Assembly (NCBI RefSeq): GCF_014805625.2
Contig: NW_023998415.1
Coordinates: forward strand, 7,595,938-7,659,937
DNA from: Glossina fuscipes
Taxonomy: Eukaryota; Arthropoda; Insecta; Diptera; Glossinidae
Length of the DNA: 64,000 nucleotides
Direction of reading: 5' to 3'
Positions 12,330-23,239 of the stretch are shown here, one piece after another. The first letter of the stretch is position 1, and every line of letters starts with the position of its first letter. The position numbers were made by a program, and so were the translations under genes. The notes under the pieces are model-generated. The model was not told the origin of the DNA, searched no databases, and saw only the letters and a list, made by a program, of their open reading frames with translations.

Positions 12330-13950
12330 CAGATCGTCCAATAAACCATTTTGTTTCAGAGCAAGGTAAATCAAAGTTGGTGGTATAAGTGAAATATTCA
12401 CAGCCGTAGTTAAGTGTGAAACTTAATCATAACCCGCTCTAAATAGGTCACCAAAAAAATAGTATATAAAGCCCAAATTCGAAAATAATCTCTCCTCAAC
12501 AGTTTGCAAAGGAACGTATACGGGCACTTGACCTCTGGTAGTTGCACTGCCATGGGCTTTGTAATGAATTACAAATACATACACATACAAATACACATTT
12601 GATTTGCTCTACTCGACTTAGTGACTTAACTGATTCGTTGCAGCCAGCTTCTGCTACTCCACTCATAGTTAATTCAATTATGTTATCTAATGAACAGATT
12701 AGTAAAAAAGTAATTTCGGCTATTGATTGCGTGTACAACTCTTTTTCATATGGGAACTTCAGTGTAAATATCTATATATGTCTTCAGTATGGAGAAAGAA
12801 TTCTTTCACTTTCCTAGCAGTCGTGTTGTTTCTCGACTTTATCAGATTAGGGTAAAGGAGGTGATGAGATCACTATTCTAGAGTGTAAGGTGTTCATTAT
12901 ACGAAGCTTCCATTTAAATAAATAAAATACATTATATAACCTGCACCGTAGCAATAGATTCCGTTCCCTTATCATAGATAGCTGAGCTATGATAGTAAAG
13001 GTTAAAGGATAGAAGCAAAAAATTTGATAAAGCACATCAGATAATCGCAGCTGTGTATATCAGTATATTAGTGGTACATCTGTACAACGTGCATTTCGCC
13101 TTTTTGGATACGCCAAGTATGAAGGTATGTGATGTAAGTGTGAAACATTCCGTTTCGCGTTAAATTAACTTCAATTCTTCTTTTGCATTTGGGTTTTTCC
13201 CTTTTTTAATTCAAAATTGTTGTTTATACCCACCATTGGAGGGCACATTAATTTGCTTGGTTTATGAGCTAAATCCAACTTAAGATAGGTACGGAAAATG
13301 CATGATTTCGTTAGATCAGGTATTTCAAGTTGCTTTAACAAAATTTTGGATTGAAAACGGATGGAGTTGATCCAATACTTTACTGATTTTCGGCTTACGA
13401 TCATATCTTATAACACTTGTGTGTAACCATATGCAGCAACCAGACGAATTAGAGATATTTTTAAATTTTATAAACTTGTCTCTCCCTCTCTCCGCCATGT
13501 GGTGCTATGTTCAGTCCATTGATTGCAATTTTCGACATATTTTCAAGATATTTTTTGGCATAAAAGGCGAGCGATATTGCGAATTGATTGACTTGGGCCA
13601 TTTTTATGGCCTTTCTTCATATCAAGTGCTATTTCAAAGAACCCATTATGTGAAAAGAATTCGCCATTTGTCAAGTTACTCTGCAAATATCGACAAATTT
13701 CGCCATGTCGGCGTAAAGGACGTAAACGAGACGCAACCATCTTTATGATTCTCTCTCACATAAACATTTTCCGAAACAGTACATCTTCATATGGCAATAA
13801 GATCTAATTTTGAAGTTTTTATTTATGATGCAATCAGTTGAGGAACAATAATTCTGAGAAAAGAAATTAACAAAAAAACTAAATTTTCCTGACCCACTGC
13901 CTACTAAGGATTCTGATGAAATGCAAGCTTCCATATGGCAACAAAGTCTA
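12330..13950. other. intron sequence, no gene seen
   Basis: No recognisable frame. A block TTTATACCCACCATTGGAGG at 13223-13242 resembles the left edge (TATACCCACCA-TGAAGG) of the dispersed repeats at 13954 and 61354, so a very degenerate copy may start here. The frame at 13419-13748 (109 codons) has no familiar motif. Confidence 0.4.
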
Positions 13951-13953
13951 ATT

Positions 13954-14486
13954 TATGTACCCATCATTGAAGGAAAACTTATGCTCATTTCTACTCGAAC
14001 CGTTTAAAAAATCGTATAAAGTATGCATATATATTCCTGATTAGTATCGGATTCTGAATGCAGTTGCAATGCATATCCTTGCGCCACTCTCATCTGATTA
14101 CTTGCCTGTGGTAGACATAGCCCTAGCCGTTAAAAATAAGTTATAGTCATGCATTGCAATGGACATGCCCACGTGCCCACAATATAATATAAAAAATTTG
14201 CTCATCAGTCATAAATGATCAGTCATAAACAGATCAGTTCTAAAATTATTTATACACTACAACAATAACAATTTGTATATTTTACAAACGATCCTGCAAT
14301 CCCTGTATAATAATCGAAGAAAACATCGCCCGCACAACACTACGTAGTGTACTGCAATTTCATTTTCTTCGACTTTTTCATTTAAGATAAAGTTTATTAG
14401 GACTAGAAGAAGAATAGGATGAAGAATTGCGTTAGGCAAACGAACCGGCCGAAATGATCGGCTTTGCTCGGCTGTAACATTTTCAC
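13954..14486 (+). repeat. dispersed repeat, copy G
   Basis: Left edge GTACCCATCATTGAAGG. It is followed by a TATGCTCATTT block, CGTATAAAGTATGCATATAT, TTCCTGATTAGTATCGGATT and CTGAATG. The right edge is GAACCGGCCGAAATGATCGG plus CTTTGCTCGGCTGTAAC and a TTTTCAC terminus. The right edge matches the end of the copy at 22395-23237 (CGGCCTAGCTCGACTGTAAT). It is non-coding. Confidence 0.55.
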
Positions 14487-14660
14487 TTTTTTTTTTTTTG
14501 ATTATTTTATATCATCCATAAATGAAGTTTCAGGCTTGGGGATGTACCTGACTCCGCAATAGGTCGGGCATTATTGCTGTATGTGCGCGCTATTAGTGTG
14601 TGAATTTAAGTTTTTTGAAACAAATAACATTAGCGTTGGCCGATTTCAATGTATGCGGCT

Positions 14661-15715
14661 TTTTATTTATTTATTTTTATTTATTCCACTTACACTAGAA
14701 ACTCAACTAAACAAGTAACAGTTGAGTTCAATTGGCTCTTAATGCAAAACTTATATTAATTAATAATAAAATTTAGTATAAGTATAATGAAACAAATAAG
14801 AAAAAAAAAAAANNNNNNNNNNNNNNNNNNNNNNNNNNNNNNNNNNNNNNNNNNNNNNNNNNNNNNNNNNNNNNNNNNNNNNNNNNNNNNNNNNNNNNNN
14901 NNNNNNNNNNNNAGGTTCTTGCAAACGACTCTGAGCGGGTTGAACAGCTCATAATTAAACTTACAACCAAGATAAAGTGCCTGGAGAAGCGGTTAGGGAC
15001 ATTAAAGCTTATTTCACCAAGTAATGAAGGCGAGTCAATGGCACCATTTATTACTTTAATTAGAAAGGAAACGCCAAGAACAAATCTACGTTTCTCAAGA
15101 GACGGTAGGGACAGCAGAAGCAACCTTTTTTCATACGGAGGAAGAGAGGCAACCGGATCCCAACCCAAATTTCTAAGGGCAAACAGCAAGAATTGCTTTT
15201 GAACAGATTCGATTGAATCTACGTAGCACCTATATGAAGGAGACCACACAACTGAGGCATAGTCGAGTATGGGTCTAACCAAACACATGTACAGCCCTTT
15301 CGTAATGTAGGGATCATCAAGCTCTTTGGACCACCTTTTCATAAAACCAAGCGCGGACCTAGCTTTGCTAATCGAAAGCTCAATATGCAAGTTAAAACGT
15401 AACCTATGGTCAAATAGAACGCCTAAATCTGTGATCGAATCGAAGTCTTCCAACTTATGCGAATCTATGAAATACTGAGTAATGAATGACTTTCTTCTTG
15501 AGAATGAAAGCTTCTTACATTTACTCAGATTTAGTTTCAGGAGATTCAAAGAGCACCATACAACAAAATTATCCAAATCACCTTGAAGCTGATGTGATTG
15601 CGATTCAAGAGAGAAGGAAGAAAACAGTTTCACATCATCAGCATACATTAAGATCTGGCTGGAATTAACCACCTATGGGAGATCGTTAATGTGTAAACTA
15701 AATAAAATCGATAAC
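14661..15715 (-). mobile_element. 5'-truncated jockey-like LINE
   Basis: On the minus strand, an open frame from about 15672 down to the gap edge at 14913 encodes the palm and thumb of a non-LTR reverse transcriptase. Landmarks are LHINDLP (a stop follows), LMYADDVKLFSSFSLESQS with the catalytic YADD at 15645-15634, SKCKKLSFSRR, ITDLGVLFDHRL (the LGV block), and RPILDYASVVWSPSYR followed by QKQFLLFALRNLGW. The frame is almost intact, with one stop just before the YADD block. Homology ends near 15715, so the element lacks endonuclease and N-terminal RT: a typical 5' truncation. The 3' end is A/T-rich, with a TAAA-like tail at 14661-14690. A second, more decayed copy lies at 29145-30350 (+). 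I saw no target duplication. Confidence 0.85.
14813..14912. other. assembly gap (100 N)
   Basis: Exactly 100 N, the usual placeholder for a gap of unknown size. It lies inside the LINE, between its RT frame and its 3' tail, and next to an A-run. Sequence is missing or collapsed here, and any frame read across it is meaningless. Confidence 0.99.
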
Positions 15716-15719
15716 GAAT

Positions 15720-18330
15720 TATTTCACGGTTATTCATTTCTTTCTCACAAACTCTTACAGCTTTGTGAATTTCGAAAATACTTTTAACACTTTGGATTTG
15801 AGTGCAGGGCGTTGGATCAAAAAAAGGCTAAAATTAAGTAAACAAAATTCGAAAAAATTCCACGAAACTGAGCTGCATCAATAATTTCATCACGTTTTCC
15901 TTTAAAGGCCAAAAATGTTTACCGGGTAGAGGAAATAAATGATAGCAACACACTTACTTACTTACTAATTATGTGAATTTTATGAATCACTTTAAACATT
16001 ATTTAAGTATTTTTTGCATAATATCTTGCTTGTATTGGCTTTAGAAAGCGTTAAGAATATAAAATTACTTTTTGTTTTTTCGCCTTTGTGTGTGTGTGTG
16101 TTTTTTTTTTTTGTTCCTTTTTTCTTTTTCCTTTTCTTTCTATTTCACTTAACTTTTACTTAATTTACATTTACACGAATTGCATTTTTTTTTTTTTTGT
16201 TCTTTTTTTTTTTCGTTTTATTCGTTTCATATGCTTTTTTTTTTTTTGTTACCACCTTAAACAAATGGCAAACGTCTGTTTTACAAGAATGTTTATTTTT
16301 ATGAGCAGATATAAATGTTGATGTGTAGGTGTTGCATAGTCGTGGTGCACGGAGTTGTACTTAGCGTAGCCCGAACCTATCTTAGTTTTGGCTGGATTAA
16401 ATGCGTTTTATTCATAGCTAACTAAACGCTAGCTAAAGATATTTTGCATTATTGTTATTGCTGTGTTTGTTTATTGTCTGTTGTGTTGTTCTCGTGTGTG
16501 TGATTTGAATATTTTATGAACGACTCATTACGTACACAGCCAGTGAATATTCTTAAGAATCGTCGTTTTTCTTTGGATATATGCTTTTTTTTTTTCTTTT
16601 ATTTTCATTTCGTTAATAACAATAATAACTCTTTAGCTTCAGAAAAGGTTAGGCAGGCATACGAAGTTTTTTTTTGTTTTCCCCATAGGCGGTTTAATTT
16701 CAATTTTTTTATTAAATAGAAAAGCAATTTTTTCTTCAATCTTTGTCTTCTCATGACAGACAGACTTTATTATGCGATAACTTGGTCTATAAAAAAATAG
16801 ATAAATTAAATTTTGCTAATATGAATGTGAATTGTAGGACTACTTGCATAGTGAGTACTCACTACTCAACTATTGAATATCGTGAAGATGAAAATTTCCA
16901 TCTAAATCTTTTTTTCCGCTTAACTATAAGCTATAATTGAAAATAATCTCATTCGCTAATAAATGCTAACAATTTCCAAAATACAAAAAAAAAAAAAAAA
17001 CACACTACACACGTACACATATATATAGAGGTAATGTTTGAGTAAGCTTTGAATATAAGCTTTCAATTCCGTCGTCAATCAACAATATGCTGCACAATAG
17101 TGAAAAAAAATGCAGTTTTTTTTTTCCCCCTTTTTTTCCTTTTTTTATTGAATAAATAAAGCTGTCGAAAACGCCCATAATCTGCGACGATTAAGTTTAT
17201 TAAACAGTTTTTTCTCTCCAGTCTACAAATTTGTTTGGTTTTCGCGTTCAATAATAAAAAAATTAATTATTGGTTAAATTTGTTTAACACATGTTTTCAA
17301 AGGAAATGAAAAAATATATATTTATCGCGTGGCTCGTCAGAGCTATTAAAATGGGGTTTTTGAGAAAATTATTTTACTAATTAGCCTCATAGCCTCGTAT
17401 CTACCTTAAAAGCTTACTGTCAACAGACAATATTTGCGGCGTGCTTAGAGAAGGGAGGGCCTCAAATTTCAAGGAAGAAACATTTTGCGGGTAATGAACA
17501 TATTTTAGAAGACTCGAAGCATCTATTAGGCCGATAAAAGGAGAAATCTTTCCGGGAAGCTTACAGCGACTTCTTCTCCTTGGATAATAAGTTAGATAAG
17601 TGCAAACTGTGGTGTGTCCGGTTAAGAGGAAAACAAATGCAAAAACTGCGATAAGTTGTAGGGTCGAAGGTTAAACTCTAATTGGATACGACGGCTCCAT
17701 CAGGTAATGAAAGTTGGTCACGTGCCGGCTTCGAAGTTTTTATGTAAATGAAACTTTCTGGGATATAAGCGAACTATCCTATAATGTGTCACGTTGAATT
17801 GTAGATCTAAGAAGATCCCATTTGCCTTGATAGCGTCTACACTTACACCAGAGTACTTGCCAGAAAAAAATTTTTTTTTTGAAAAATGCTTTCAACAAAT
17901 TATATTCTTGTCAATAGGCTGTAAGGGCTGTTTTGCTTGCTCCACGCAAATTAGGTACGAATAATTGTGCGGGTAGATTTGACTTAATCTATTGTTCATC
18001 CATTGACAAAATAAATATTTAGCGCTTAATAGTCATTTATAGTTTAATCTTCTATTGTAAAACTCCGCGTTACTGTTGAAATCCTCTTATATATCAGGTT
18101 GTCAAGGATGAAACTTGCAGTTCACGGTTTTTTTTTTTTTTTTTTTTTTTGGTGTTAAGAAGTTACATGACATGTTGGTCGTAGAAGTAAATTATTCCAA
18201 GCTCTAGAAAATATTATTAACTTTTTTTAAGAACTATTTTATGAGTATGTACGTGGTATGAGTTCGTACGTGGAGCAACGGCATCGCAGACCGCTTGGAA
18301 CATAAATAGTGTATTTGGTTTTGGTGTAAC
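15720..18330. other. intron sequence, T-rich, no gene seen
   Basis: Many long T-runs (about 16100-16260, 16585-16600, 17120-17150, 18128-18150) and a (TG)n stretch at about 16088-16101. Translations of the open frames are Phe-rich artefacts. A somewhat GC-richer block at 17400-17860 is not recognised on either strand. Confidence 0.5.
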
Positions 18331-18339
18331 TACGCATTG

Positions 18340-19233
18340 GTTTGCCATATTTCGCATTGGTAACTTTGACCTCACAAATCCCCAAAAGTGGATCAGAATC
18401 GAAGGCCAATAAAGACGAAGTATAGGTCAGCGTAGAGTCTGACCCATCCCAAAATGTTTATGAATTATCATGAAAGTTTGATGTTAGTAAACAAACAATA
18501 TTAACTCGTTTAGCTTAAATCGGGAAAGTTAGATAAGTGGGTTACCCCCACTGAACTGAACGAAAACCAGAAACAAACACGTTTGGAAAAGCTGGTTGTA
18601 TGTTGCTTTCTCGTTACTAATCTAATCCAATTTTCAATCGAATAATCACTTGTGATGAGAAATAGATTCAATGCGACAATTGCCAACGTTCCATGCAGTG
18701 GTTAGAAAAGAATGAATTACCAAAACATACTCGAAAGCGTAGTGTTCCCAAAACAAAACCGATGGTGAGGACTTTTGATGGTTTAAGCCAGGCGTGGTTC
18801 ATTACGATTTCATGAAACCACGCCAGGAACCATCGATTACAGCCGATATATACTGCAACCAACTATACAAGATTATGTCAAAACTTAAAGAAAAACAGTC
18901 CGGATTGGTGTATAAATTAACTCCCATCTTATTGCAAGATAAATTCAGACCACACATTGCGCAAATGACTGTGGAAAAACCACAGAGTTTAGAGTTGAAT
19001 ATTCTTCATCATACTCCATTCTCACCAGATCGAGCTGACTACCCACTAACTGCCACTCCTTTCGCAATTTGGACAACTTCTTGATAGGAAAAAATTTCAA
19101 TTCCGATAGTGCGGTAAAACCGGCCTTCCACGAATTCATAGACTCTCGTCTGCCGGGGTTTTATATCACCGGCCTGAACAACCTGCGGCTTAGTTGGCAA
19201 AAAGTATACAGACGATATGGCCGCATACTATGA
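18340..19233 (+). pseudogene. mariner transposase relic, multiply frameshifted
   Basis: A decayed mariner transposase can be followed on the + strand across several frames. In order: IFRIGNFDLTN near 18349, VESDPSQ near 18435, a KLDKW block near 18529, ELNENQKQTRLE near 18556, and CDEKWI-like sequence at 18652-18672 that holds the first catalytic Asp. Then come VVHYDFMKPRQEPSITADIY (18794 on), PILLQDKFRPHIAQMTVEKP with the second Asp, SPDRADYPL in place of SPDLAPTDYHL (so the third Asp has survived in ADY), and finally NLDNFLIGKNFN and RLPGFYITGLN to about 19233. Stops and frameshifts make it inactive. The wording fits the cecropia-like group best, from memory. No clear terminal repeats were found. 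Confidence 0.8.
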
Positions 19234-19469
19234 TGAATAAAATAATAATTTCTTAGATTTTTAAGTTATCAGCAAACTTTGCCTATTTTTACAAATTTTA
19301 TCGTTGACGACCAAATATAAATTATATATTATATTACTATATATAACAGTATATAATATATGTTTAGATTCTGAGAACAAGTAAAAATCATTAAACACAT
19401 AATTTTTTATTATTTATAATTCAATTAATCTAGATGCTGAATATTTAAAAATAATGCTAACACAGTATG

Positions 19470-19560
19470 TTGTTAGCGTAAGATTAGCCATGTCAAGCCG
19501 TCTGTCCGTTTAACTGTTGTTAAATTAAAAAAAAAGTGCGAACTCGACAAGCATGTGCCT
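19470..19560 (+). repeat. dispersed repeat fragment, copy K
   Basis: GATTAGCCATGTCAAGCCGT followed by CTGTCCGTTTAACTG, and a GTGCGAACTCG stretch after it, is the internal ATTTAGCCATGTC-CCGTCTGTCCG block of the dispersed repeat family. The outer edges are not visible. Confidence 0.4.
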
Positions 19561-20142
19561 AATAAACTTTCACAGATTGGAATGAAAAATTCGCAAAGTC
19601 CGTCCGAACATGTATTCACAAGAGCGTAGAGCAGAACTATTGAAAAAAACTGCAATATTTCGTAAAACAAAACCGATATCAACCGAACACTAAGCACTGA
19701 CTTCCTTACTTCTCATAGCAGTCACTTCATTGAGTTTCTTTTCGGAGCAAGAGTTGTATGTTTGCATTGCTAAACGAAAATAAATCGTCAAGAGGTGGTT
19801 CTTATGATTTCACTACGAACTTATTAAAATGCACCACTAAAAGCAACAATAATAACAAACAAAATACCAACACAAACTTTGCGATAACATGGGATTTGAT
19901 TTAAAAGCATTTACATAACAAAAAGCCTATTGAAGTACATGAATTTGTGCTTACAAGAAGAAATAGTTATAAACAGTAAGTGGGAGAAATGGAATGAATT
20001 TATTTACTGCTGCCAATACCTTTTACATATTTCCTGTATGTGAATGTGAAAAGTTTGCTCGCATATCATCACCACCACTAAAGAATGAGAATGTATTGGT
20101 TTTTCTTCTATTATTCTGTTAACAACTTCAACAAATTACAGC

Positions 20143-20147
<5 letters not shown>

Positions 20148-20185
<38 letters not shown>
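20148..20185. repeat. (GA)n then (GACA)n microsatellite
   Basis: Pure GA run of about 28 bases passing into GACAGACAGACAGAGAGA. Intronic, non-coding. Confidence 0.95.
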
Positions 20186-20187
<2 letters not shown>

Positions 20188-20189
20188 GA

Positions 20190-22390
20190 GAAAGTATATG
20201 CATATGTTTGATGAGGGTATGAATTTCAAAGAACGGATATTTGCCTGCCTATTTACCCGCCTATTCGTTCGTCTGTGTCTTTGTCTATTCGCTTTTCGAG
20301 TCGGAAAGATACTGATGGCAACCTGCGACTTGGCACACAAAATATTGACGCCTAGCTAAAATGTTTGAGAACGGGCCAATCGCGCAATTGTGTAATGAAA
20401 TTCCAAAATGTTGAAAGCACAACATATGTGTTAATGGCATAAGCACTTATCAGGTCCACTTGCAAGTTGAGTAAAAAAAAAAATAAATAAATAACTAAAT
20501 GCCGCGATAATTACAATACTTGCTTAAGATTTTATTGATGGTCATGGTCGACCATTCTATATCACCTTGTCCAATACAATTTTTCCAGATAGCTCGAGAA
20601 AATGCCCAGGGAGTATTCAGAGAATGCCCGTCCCTCCCACTCAATATTTTTACATTTATTTTCCCTGCTAAGTTTTTTCTTTCCATGGACAGAGATCGGA
20701 TATAATTAAATTGATGCAGAAAGTTAGTCTGCTTTTTAATTTATCTTCAACATCAGACATGCAGGGTCTGAAAACTTGTAAAATTGAAAAAAGAGGAGTA
20801 CTTTAGTGTTAGAATTATCAATATTTTGCCTTTGTATTACCTGTTGCTAGTGCAGACCAATCCTTGATCGATTGAAAAGTCAAGTGGCTAAAGTGATTTT
20901 GATCTGGCCATGTAGACGCCCATCTAGACAATCGATTAGAAATTCAAATAACACACTCGCAATTACCGACCAAACAGTCGGCTTTACGTATATACTCCTC
21001 TTCTGATACTAGTAGTTTTTGCACTTCTTAAGATCACATTTCTGTATATGAAATAATACTAAAATAGCAAACACGATCGTGAAGCTCATGTTTTTCGAAT
21101 ATTGATGATAGTAGAAAAACGTGTACCATAAGCAAATTTATTACATTTCTTGCAACTATGCGACACTCCATCTCCATTGTTCAATTAGCATATTTTTAGT
21201 CTTTTCAGGGGAAAATTTAAAAATCTATGCTACGGAGCAGCGGTGTGATTGCTGTTGTTACTGTATGCCATAGCAGATTTTTCGTTCGATTGGAATAAAT
21301 TGAAAATAAATTTTATCGTTAATTGTGGATGTGTTCTACCAATCTCTGACTCTGGCTCTGACGAGAATGACAATAGCGGTTTTCTAGTAATATTTTCAAT
21401 ATCTTTGTTGGAGCTGTCTCTATTCCTTCGATACTGTAGGCGTGTACGCGCTAACAGGTCATAACCGTCTTTTTTTTAAATTATGTTGCCTTATGTCGAC
21501 TTCCTATGTCCATTTTCACGACATACTAGAGATTACTTTCAATTTTTTTCTTTCTAAATGATTTTTAATTTCTCTTGTTTAATAATTTATGTAAGCAAGA
21601 GTTTGCTCAGTTATAAGAAAATTACTGTACATATATGCATGAGCATTTATTAGAGGGCATTAGTAGGTTCATTTGAAATTAGTTTCAACATTTAATATTC
21701 ACTTCTTTGAAGGACGAAAAACGGAAAGGAAAACAAATCCCTTATACCGACTCACTGTTATTTTGAAAAATTGCTTCACCAGTGTACTGATCACAAAATA
21801 TTTCATTATATTCGCAAGCCGAAAAGCAAAATTGTGGACTTTTCTTTTCAACAAAACCCTTGCAATGATGATGACAACAAGTTAATCTATTTTTAGAAAG
21901 GTATTCCATTGTATTCGTGGCAATCAATCTTTTTTTGGCAAAAAATAGTTATTTCCCTCACGATACTATTTATGATGCTGTCACTCTCATCCCTCATCCC
22001 CTATGGCAAAACAACTTTGCGTTGCATGAACTGTATTCTCTACGACAGATGGTCAATCGAATCTGAGGCCAAACCAACCCAATTATGGTGTGTATTAAAG
22101 ATACCTAAAGTACATGTAAGTGGGAAAATAGCGCCAGCTATTGGGCAATAATGAGAAGATGACGCTCTTCGTGAATTTTATTCGAATTTCGTTGCCGTAT
22201 ATATATGCATACGGAAATTACTGTTCAGATCAGATAAGCTTCGAGAATTTCATTACATGATATCATGATGTCATATCGAACCGACATTTCCATCGATGAA
22301 TATTCATAGAATATTTTCTGTAAATAGCGGTGCACTGGTAAATTTGATGCGCATACATCATTGCACTTTTATTTACACCCTACATCACTT
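20190..22390. other. intron sequence, no gene seen
   Basis: Short unrelated frames only (all under 85 codons). No splice-flanked coding block, transposon motif or tRNA-like box pair was recognised. Confidence 0.45.
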
Positions 22391-22394
22391 ATGG

Positions 22395-23237
22395 TACTAT
22401 AGGGTATATTAAGTTTGTGCGGACTGATGTAACACGCATAAGCGTTTAAGATACGCATGCCTATTATTATATCGATCGATTCAGAATCATTTTCTAAGCC
22501 TGTCTGTCCAGCTAATGTCAGTCCATCTAAATTTGTATTGAAACTACAGGTCGTATGTATGGAGATGTTTTGATGAAACTTAATACCCAGACGTACTTTG
22601 ACCCAAGGACGAACGCCTTTGAAAATGGTTTGGATCGACCTACTTTTTCAAACATTCCCCGCATAACGACTCATTTTGAAAAGTCGTTATATGGAAAAAA
22701 ATTGCAATTTCCAAAATTTCTCGACAAAGGTGCTTCTCGGCATTTGAAATTGGTGTAAAAACTTTTGAACAGCTGGGACAATTTTTTGAACCTCCTCCCT
22801 TATAACGTGAACTAAGGTTCATGTGATAACAAGGTCTCATTTTCAATACTTTATTGAAGATTCAAAAATTAACTGTACCAAATTTGGACCATGTCGGGCT
22901 ACTTTTTGGATCCTACTCTATATGGAGATTTTTACGAATATGTTATGATGTTATGATGAAAATTGACCCATAACAGTAATTTGATAAAAAAAAAATTAAC
23001 AGTTCTAAATTTTGAACATGCATCTCAATTTCTGAACCTCTTGACCACAACCCTAGTAAGCCTTTATATGCAAAGAGGTTTCAATTTTCAACATACAGTT
23101 CCATAATAGTAAGTTCATATAAGAATAACGTATCAATTTTTGTATTCTATGGAACAAACAAGATTTGTCTTAGATAATGTAGTGCAGCGTATTTAATAAT
23201 TCGGCCTAGCTCGACTGTAATGTTTTCACTTGTTTTG
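22395..23237 (+). repeat. dispersed repeat, copy B (most complete)
   Basis: It starts ACTATAGGGTATATTAAGTT and TGTGCGGACTGATG. Landmarks then are TATATCGATCGATTCAGAAT, a TCTGTCCAGCTAATGTCAGT block, TATGTATGGAGATGTTTTGA, GGACGAACGCC, CATAACGACTCATTTTGAAA and AGTCGTTATATGG. It then has two tandem-like arms with GACCTTGTTATC or ATATGCAAAGAGG-like blocks, and the end AATTCGGCCTAGCTCGACTG plus TAATGTTTTCACTTGTTTTG. The order agrees with copies A and C. A 67-codon frame (22555-22758) is not protein-like. The element is unclassified and could be a non-autonomous transposon. Confidence 0.6.
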
Positions 23238-23239
23238 TA

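Noticed and set aside
14773..14912. C-terminal extension of the LINE frame across the N run
   Set aside because: The frame passes through 100 N, so its continuity is unknown. The Phe-rich end derives from the A-run beyond the gap.
22555..22758. 67-codon frame as a small gene
   Set aside because: It lies wholly inside dispersed repeat copy B, and the equivalent stretch in copies A and C is not open.
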